DNA of 37,691 nt from positions 1-37,691 of the forward strand of contig QOPK01000002.1 in NCBI GenBank assembly GCA_003331685.1, in the 5' to 3' direction. Below the pieces are notes generated by a model. The model was not told where the DNA came from and searched no databases. It worked only from the letters and a program-made list of their open reading frames with translations. This stretch comes from Halieaceae bacterium (lineage in GTDB: Bacteria > Pseudomonadota > Gammaproteobacteria > Pseudomonadales > Halieaceae). Shown piece by piece: positions 34,092 through 37,691 of this stretch. Made by a program: the position numbers and the translations under genes. Position 1 is the stretch's first letter; each line of letters begins with the position of its first letter.

Positions 34092-34884
34092 CGCCAAGTT
34101 ACCTCGACGCGCAACACGAAACGCGAGTGCGGGTCAGGTGAGCACCGCGCCTGTCTCGCGGCTAAGGCGCTGGGTGAATCGAAGTCTTTTAGCGACCGGT
34201 GTTGCCCTAGTGAGTGTTGGGTTTTACCAAGGGGGCACTCACCTCAGTGCCCAGCAGGTAGAGCGGCTGACCGTTATGGGTGACGTTCAACATATCGATG
34301 TCGAGGCGATTCAGGCGCGGTTGGCGCCCCGCATTGCGGCGGGCTTTCTGGCCACGGATCTCACTGATCTCCGTCATGAACTCGAATCGCTACCTTGGGT
34401 GTATCGGGTTAATACCCGCAGACGCTGGCCTGCGGAAATTGAGGTGACGCTCACTGAGCAGAGGCCGCTTGCCCGTTGGGGTGAGGGTGGATACCTCAAC
34501 CATGAAGGCGAGGTTTTTGCGGCGACCGCGGATCCACTTTACCAAGATCTCCCACTGCTCATTGGTCCGGATGGCGCCGAGGGTTCTTTGATGAGGCGAT
34601 ACCAAACGCTGGCAGGACTGCTCGAGCCCACTGGGCTTCAGATCAGTGAGCTATCGCTCGACCCGCTCGGGCAAGTGGCCGTCCGGTTCGATAGCGGCCT
34701 CGCACTGTTGTTGGGAGCGAAAGATATTTCCCATCGTGTGACGCGGTTCAAGCGGCTCTGGGAAGAGGAGCTGCCCGCGCAGTCGGTGGCCATAGTGGAT
34801 CTGCGTTACGAGTACGGCGCTGCCGTGACATTCAGCGATGCGGAGCTGGCAATGCAAGGCGCGCAGAACAGAGGGGAAGGGTAA
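34078..34884 (+). CDS. ftsQ: Cell division protein FtsQ
   Basis: A bitopic divisome protein that links early (FtsA/FtsZ) and late (FtsW/FtsI) components through FtsB and FtsL. From the ATG at 34078, which has a GGAGG site 7-8 bases ahead inside ddl, it is 268 residues; the frame is open a little further upstream but without such a site. A basic cytoplasmic N-terminus, one membrane segment (about 38-53), a POTRA domain beginning VERLTVMGDVQHIDVEAIQ and a beta domain with LPWVYRVNTRRRWPAEIEVTLTEQRPLARWG-type sequence (family signature) are visible. It overlaps ftsA by one base (TAATG). Confidence 0.95.
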   Translation: MPSNDAKLPRRATRNASAGQVSTAPVSRLRRWVNRSLLATGVALVSVGFYQGGTHLSAQQVERLTVMGDVQHIDVEAIQARLAPRIAAGFLATDLTDLRHELESLPWVYRVNTRRRWPAEIEVTLTEQRPLARWGEGGYLNHEGEVFAATADPLYQDLPLLIGPDGAEGSLMRRYQTLAGLLEPTGLQISELSLDPLGQVAVRFDSGLALLLGAKDISHRVTRFKRLWEEELPAQSVAIVDLRYEYGAAVTFSDAELAMQGAQNRGEG

Positions 34885-36122
34885 TGGCTCAGCAAGAGAG
34901 CAAGCAGATGATCGTCGGACTCGATATCGGCACCTCTAAGGTCGTCGCGGTTGTCGGCGAGATCGATTCGGATGGTGGAATGGAGGTCGTGGGCATCGGC
35001 TCCCATCCATCCAGAGGTATGAAAAAGGGTGTTGTGGTCAATATCGAATCCACGGTCAATGCGATACAGCGCGCGGTCGAGGAAGCCGAGCTGATGGCGG
35101 GCTGTCAGATTCACTCCGTTTACGTGGGTATCGCCGGCAGTCACATTCGCTCGGTGAATTCTCACGGGATTGTAGCGATTCGCGATCAGGAGGTTTTTGA
35201 GCAAGACATTGACCGCGTTATCGACGCTGCACAAGCAGTGGCGATCCCAGCCGACCAGAAGGTATTGCACGTGCTCCCGCAGGAGTTCGTCATCGACAAT
35301 CAGTCAGGAATTCGAGAGCCGCTGGGAATGTCCGGAGTTCGTCTTGAAGCCAAAGTACACCTCGTGACCTGCGCCGTGAACGCGGCGCAGAATATCGAAA
35401 AGTGTATTGAACGATGTGGGCTATCAGTCGACGGCATCATTCTGGAACAACTCGCATCCAGCTATTCAGTGATTACAGAGGACGAACGGGATCTGGGTGT
35501 TTGCCTGGTTGATATTGGTGGCGGCACTTCCGATATCGCCATCTTCACGGATGGCTCGATACGTCATACCGGGGTCATTCCCATTGCCGGCGATCAGGTG
35601 ACTAATGACATCGCCATGGCGCTTCGCACACCGACGCAGCACGCAGAGGAGATCAAAATCCGCTACGCCTGCGCACTGACCCAGCTGGCAGGTCCCGACG
35701 AGACGATCAAGGTCCCCAGCGTTGGCGACCGCCCGCCGAGAGATCTCTCTCGACAATCTCTGGCGGAAGTGGTGGAGCCTCGATATGACGAACTTTTCAC
35801 GCTCATTCAATCGGAGCTAAGACGCTCCGGCTATGAGGAATTGATACCCGCCGGCGTGGTGCTTACAGGCGGCACCTCAAAAATGGAAGGCGCGGTAGAT
35901 CTCGCAGAGGAGATCTTCCACATGCCGGTCAGGGTGGGGGCACCGCAGTATGCGCGCGGCCTGCACGACATTATCCGTAACCCGATCTATGCAACGGCGG
36001 TGGGCCTGCTGCTTTACGGCGCGGAAGAGAGCCGGGATGGCGCGCGGGTGCGGCAGGAAGTGGCATCAGAGGGCCTGAGTTTCGCGGGTCGCGTGAAAGC
36101 CTGGCTTGCGAGGCATTTTTAA
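34884..36122 (+). CDS. ftsA: Cell division protein FtsA
   Basis: An actin-like ATPase that tethers FtsZ to the membrane. The 412-residue length is typical. The phosphate loops VGLDIGTSKVVAVVG (N-terminal) and LVDIGGGTSDIAIF (about residues 205-220), and the adenosine motif GVVLTGGTSKMEG are present. The C-terminus ends in an amphipathic helix FAGRVKAWLARHF that should be the membrane-targeting sequence. Followed by a 66-base gap to ftsZ, the first real break in the dcw run. Confidence 0.97.
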   Translation: MAQQESKQMIVGLDIGTSKVVAVVGEIDSDGGMEVVGIGSHPSRGMKKGVVVNIESTVNAIQRAVEEAELMAGCQIHSVYVGIAGSHIRSVNSHGIVAIRDQEVFEQDIDRVIDAAQAVAIPADQKVLHVLPQEFVIDNQSGIREPLGMSGVRLEAKVHLVTCAVNAAQNIEKCIERCGLSVDGIILEQLASSYSVITEDERDLGVCLVDIGGGTSDIAIFTDGSIRHTGVIPIAGDQVTNDIAMALRTPTQHAEEIKIRYACALTQLAGPDETIKVPSVGDRPPRDLSRQSLAEVVEPRYDELFTLIQSELRRSGYEELIPAGVVLTGGTSKMEGAVDLAEEIFHMPVRVGAPQYARGLHDIIRNPIYATAVGLLLYGAEESRDGARVRQEVASEGLSFAGRVKAWLARHF

Positions 36123-36146
36123 ATTTTCAGGACAACGATTGTTGGC

Positions 36147-36169
36147 AGAGCTCTGCTGTTTGGAGCTTT
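36147..36169 (+). terminator. Weak hairpin with T-run between ftsA and ftsZ
   Basis: AGAGCTC (36147-36153) pairs with GAGCTTT (36163-36169) around a 9-base loop, with one G-T wobble; only two more T residues follow before AAAAA. It could act as an attenuator or an RNA-processing site rather than a full terminator, since ftsZ must be expressed strongly. Confidence 0.35.
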
Positions 36170-36188
36170 TTAAAAAGGGGAGAAAACG

Positions 36189-37355
36189 ATGTTTGAATTA
36201 GTAGACAGTGCACCACAAAGTGCCGTTATCAAGGTGATCGGTGTCGGTGGCGGCGGCGGCAACGCCGTTCGTCACATGATCGATCATCAGGTCGACGGCG
36301 TGGATTTTATTTGCGCCAATACTGACGCGCAGGCTCTTTCGGATATTAGTTCGAAAACGGTTCTGCAGTTGGGCGCAGGCATCACGAAAGGTCTCGGAGC
36401 CGGTGCCAACCCCGAGGTGGGGCGAGCGGCAGCACTCGAGGATCGTGATCGGATCGCAGATGCCTTGCACGGAGCGGACATGGTGTTCGTGACGGCGGGC
36501 ATGGGCGGTGGCACAGGCACAGGTGCTGCGCCGATCGTCGCCGAAGTGGCCCGAGAACTCGGTATTCTTACCGTCGCAGTGGTCACCCGACCGTTCAGTT
36601 TTGAGGGCAAGAAGCGTGTTAACACTGCGGAAGAGGGGCTGTCAGAGATCGCGCAACACTGCGATTCCTTGATCACTATTCCCAATGAAAAGCTGCTGGA
36701 GGTACTGGGTTCCAACACCACATTGCTTGATGCCTTTAAGGAGGCCAACGATGTCCTGTTGGGTGCGGTACAGGGTATTGCCGATCTGATCATTCGGCCG
36801 GGCCTGGTCAACGTTGACTTTGCCGACGTTCGCACCGTGATGTCAGAAATGGGATCCGCGATGATGGGTACGGGTAGCGCTAGCGGCGAAAACCGCGCTA
36901 GGGAGGCCGCCGAGCGCGCAATTAACAGTCCGTTGTTGGATGACATTGACCTCAGCGGCGCGCGCGGCATTTTGGTCAACATTACTGCCGGTCTGGATCT
37001 CTCCCTCGGTGAGTTCTCCGAAGTTGGCGCCACAATAGAGGAAATCACCTCTGAGGACGCCACGGTGGTTGTTGGCACGGTGATCGACCCGGACATGACT
37101 GACAGCCTCAAGGTGACAGTGGTGGCAACGGGGCTTCGCAGTGCCGAGGCGCGTCCAACCTTGACTGCGGTAGAGCCCACGGTGGCGGCGCGTCCCGCGA
37201 CATCCGGCGCTGACTATGAGGATTACGATCTGCCTCCTGGTAGGCGCCGTCATGCCACCGCGCCAGTGGATGGGCAGGCTGCCGTCAAATTAGATGAGGA
37301 TCTCGATGAGCAGTTATTCGATGTTCCCGCCTTTTTGCGCCGTCAGGCCGACTGA
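36189..37355 (+). CDS. ftsZ: Cell division protein FtsZ
   Basis: The tubulin-like GTPase that forms the Z ring. The 388-residue protein carries the nucleotide loops GVGGGGGNAVRHM (19-31) and the tubulin signature GGGTGTG (106-112), the T7 synergy loop region NVDFADVRTVM, and after a variable, acidic linker the conserved C-terminal peptide DVPAFLRRQAD at 378-388 that binds FtsA and ZipA. An AAGGGGAG ribosome-binding site lies ahead of the ATG. The gene stands between ftsA and lpxC as in other gammaproteobacteria; additional promoters inside ftsQ or ftsA are likely but not identified. Confidence 0.98.
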   Translation: MFELVDSAPQSAVIKVIGVGGGGGNAVRHMIDHQVDGVDFICANTDAQALSDISSKTVLQLGAGITKGLGAGANPEVGRAAALEDRDRIADALHGADMVFVTAGMGGGTGTGAAPIVAEVARELGILTVAVVTRPFSFEGKKRVNTAEEGLSEIAQHCDSLITIPNEKLLEVLGSNTTLLDAFKEANDVLLGAVQGIADLIIRPGLVNVDFADVRTVMSEMGSAMMGTGSASGENRAREAAERAINSPLLDDIDLSGARGILVNITAGLDLSLGEFSEVGATIEEITSEDATVVVGTVIDPDMTDSLKVTVVATGLRSAEARPTLTAVEPTVAARPATSGADYEDYDLPPGRRRHATAPVDGQAAVKLDEDLDEQLFDVPAFLRRQAD

Positions 37356-37371
37356 CACACTGCTAGACAGA

Positions 37372-37387
37372 GACGCTGTAAAGCGTC
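37372..37387 (+). terminator. Small hairpin after ftsZ
   Basis: GACGCT and AGCGTC form a perfect 6-base-pair stem with a GTAA tetraloop, 16 bases after the ftsZ stop. There is no T-tract, so it may stabilise the mRNA end or act as a weak terminator. Confidence 0.4.
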
Positions 37388-37445
37388 GATTGGCGGAAAT
37401 AGTCGGGGCAGGAGTGCTGGATTGCGGGAGCCGGGCCTAGTAATG

Positions 37446-37465
37446 TCCTCCCTGATCAGAGGGGA
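37446..37465 (+). promoter_or_regulatory. Hairpin covering the lpxC ribosome-binding site
   Basis: TCCTCCCT (37446-37453) can pair with AGAGGGGA (37458-37465) across GATC with one mismatch and one wobble; the 3' strand is the lpxC ribosome-binding sequence. It could lower or regulate lpxC translation. An alternative fold uses the CTGATCAG palindrome. Confidence 0.35.
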
Positions 37466-37470
37466 TAACT

Positions 37471-37691
37471 ATGCTGCGGCAACGCACCCTAAGGGAGTCG
37501 ATCAAATCGACCGGCGTGGGGCTTCACTCCGGCAATAAGGTGGGCATGATGCTTTGTCCGGCACCAGCGGACACCGGCATTGTATTTCGTCGCACCGACC
37601 TGAGTCCGGTCCGGGACATCCCCGCCCGGGCGGACTGGGTCGATGAGACGGATCTGTCCACCAGCCTGGGGTCAGGCGAGGCCAGAGTCAC
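37471..37691 (+). CDS. lpxC: UDP-3-O-acyl-N-acetylglucosamine deacetylase LpxC (5' part, cut by window edge)
   Basis: Catalyses the committed step of lipid A synthesis, a zinc-dependent deacetylation. I translated from the ATG at 37471, which has an AGAGGGG site ahead. The 73 residues in the window open with [23 protein letters not shown] and continue through [14 protein letters not shown], matching the LpxC N-terminus (KQRTL...TGVGLHxG...LRPAPxxTGIxFRRxDL). The zinc-binding residues lie beyond the window. ftsZ-lpxC is the usual end of the dcw cluster in gammaproteobacteria. Confidence 0.96.
   Translation, partial: MLRQRTLRESIKSTGVGLHSGNKVGMMLCPAPADTGIVFRRTDLSPVRDIPARADWVDETDLSTSLGSGEARV

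Noticed and set aside
36287..37180. Open frame of 297 codons on the minus strand opposite ftsZ
   Set aside because: Low-complexity Ser/Ala/Pro translation, no start signals, fully antisense to a certain ftsZ gene.

Overview
This window is a compact, gene-dense piece of a gammaproteobacterial chromosome. The gene content and order (kdsC-kdsD-yrbG | mlaC-ibaG-murA-hisG-hisD | degS/algW | zapE-rplM-rpsI | petA-petBC-sspA-sspB | dolP-diaA-yraN-lpoA | rsmI-rnpB-mraZ-rsmH-ftsL-ftsI-murEF-mraY-murD-ftsW-murGC-ddl-ftsQAZ-lpxC) closely follow the Pseudomonas-type arrangement, with several local losses and one insertion. Moderately high GC, meso-DAP-type MurE, MlaC/LPS genes and Rieske/cytochrome bc1 indicate an aerobic Gram-negative. 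A marine Cellvibrionales-like lineage (OM60/NOR5 type) is my guess from overall protein flavour, not something I could test. I found no insertion sequence, prophage, CRISPR array, toxin-antitoxin pair or defence island.

Layout. 1-2444 (minus): the KDO branch of LPS synthesis (kdsC, cut by the window edge, and kdsD) with a Na+/Ca2+ exchanger-family gene. 2650-6820 (plus): a lone mlaC, the BolA-like ibaG, murA (first committed step of peptidoglycan), then short-form hisG and hisD. 6822-9212: the DegS/AlgW envelope-stress protease (minus), a NIF3-family protein (plus) and a YhcB/ZapG-like membrane protein (minus). 9449-11522: zapE, then rplM-rpsI with a clear sigma70-type promoter and a strong intrinsic terminator. 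11647-11970: a small multidrug resistance (SMR) transporter placed between rpsI and petA. 12164-15907: the bc1 complex, with cytochrome b and cytochrome c1 in one open reading frame, followed by sspA-sspB. 15900-19240 (minus): dolP, diaA, yraN and lpoA, an outer-envelope and replication-control group. 19291-20530: rsmI and the RNase P RNA gene rnpB with its own promoter and terminator. 20743-37691: the dcw (division and cell wall) cluster from mraZ through ftsZ into lpxC.

How the genes work together. The dcw cluster holds MurC, D, E and F, MraY, MurG and Ddl, which build lipid II. FtsW and FtsI polymerise and crosslink it at the septum, and FtsL, FtsQ, FtsA and FtsZ assemble the divisome. MurA at the far end of the window supplies the pathway, and LpoA activates the PBP1A synthase. 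MraZ probably controls its own cluster through a run of TGG boxes at 10-base steps just downstream of its -10 element. Nearly every dcw junction is a 1-14 base overlap or a gap of 7 bases, so translational coupling is expected. The only real breaks are ftsA-ftsZ and ftsZ-lpxC, both with hairpins.

I see no wholly novel multi-gene system. The most unusual points are the cytochrome b-c1 fusion, the mlaC gene without mlaFED or mlaB, the SSQ variant of the FtsI SxN motif, the phased MraZ boxes with an AT-rich, promoter-like leader before them, and a compact RNase P RNA.
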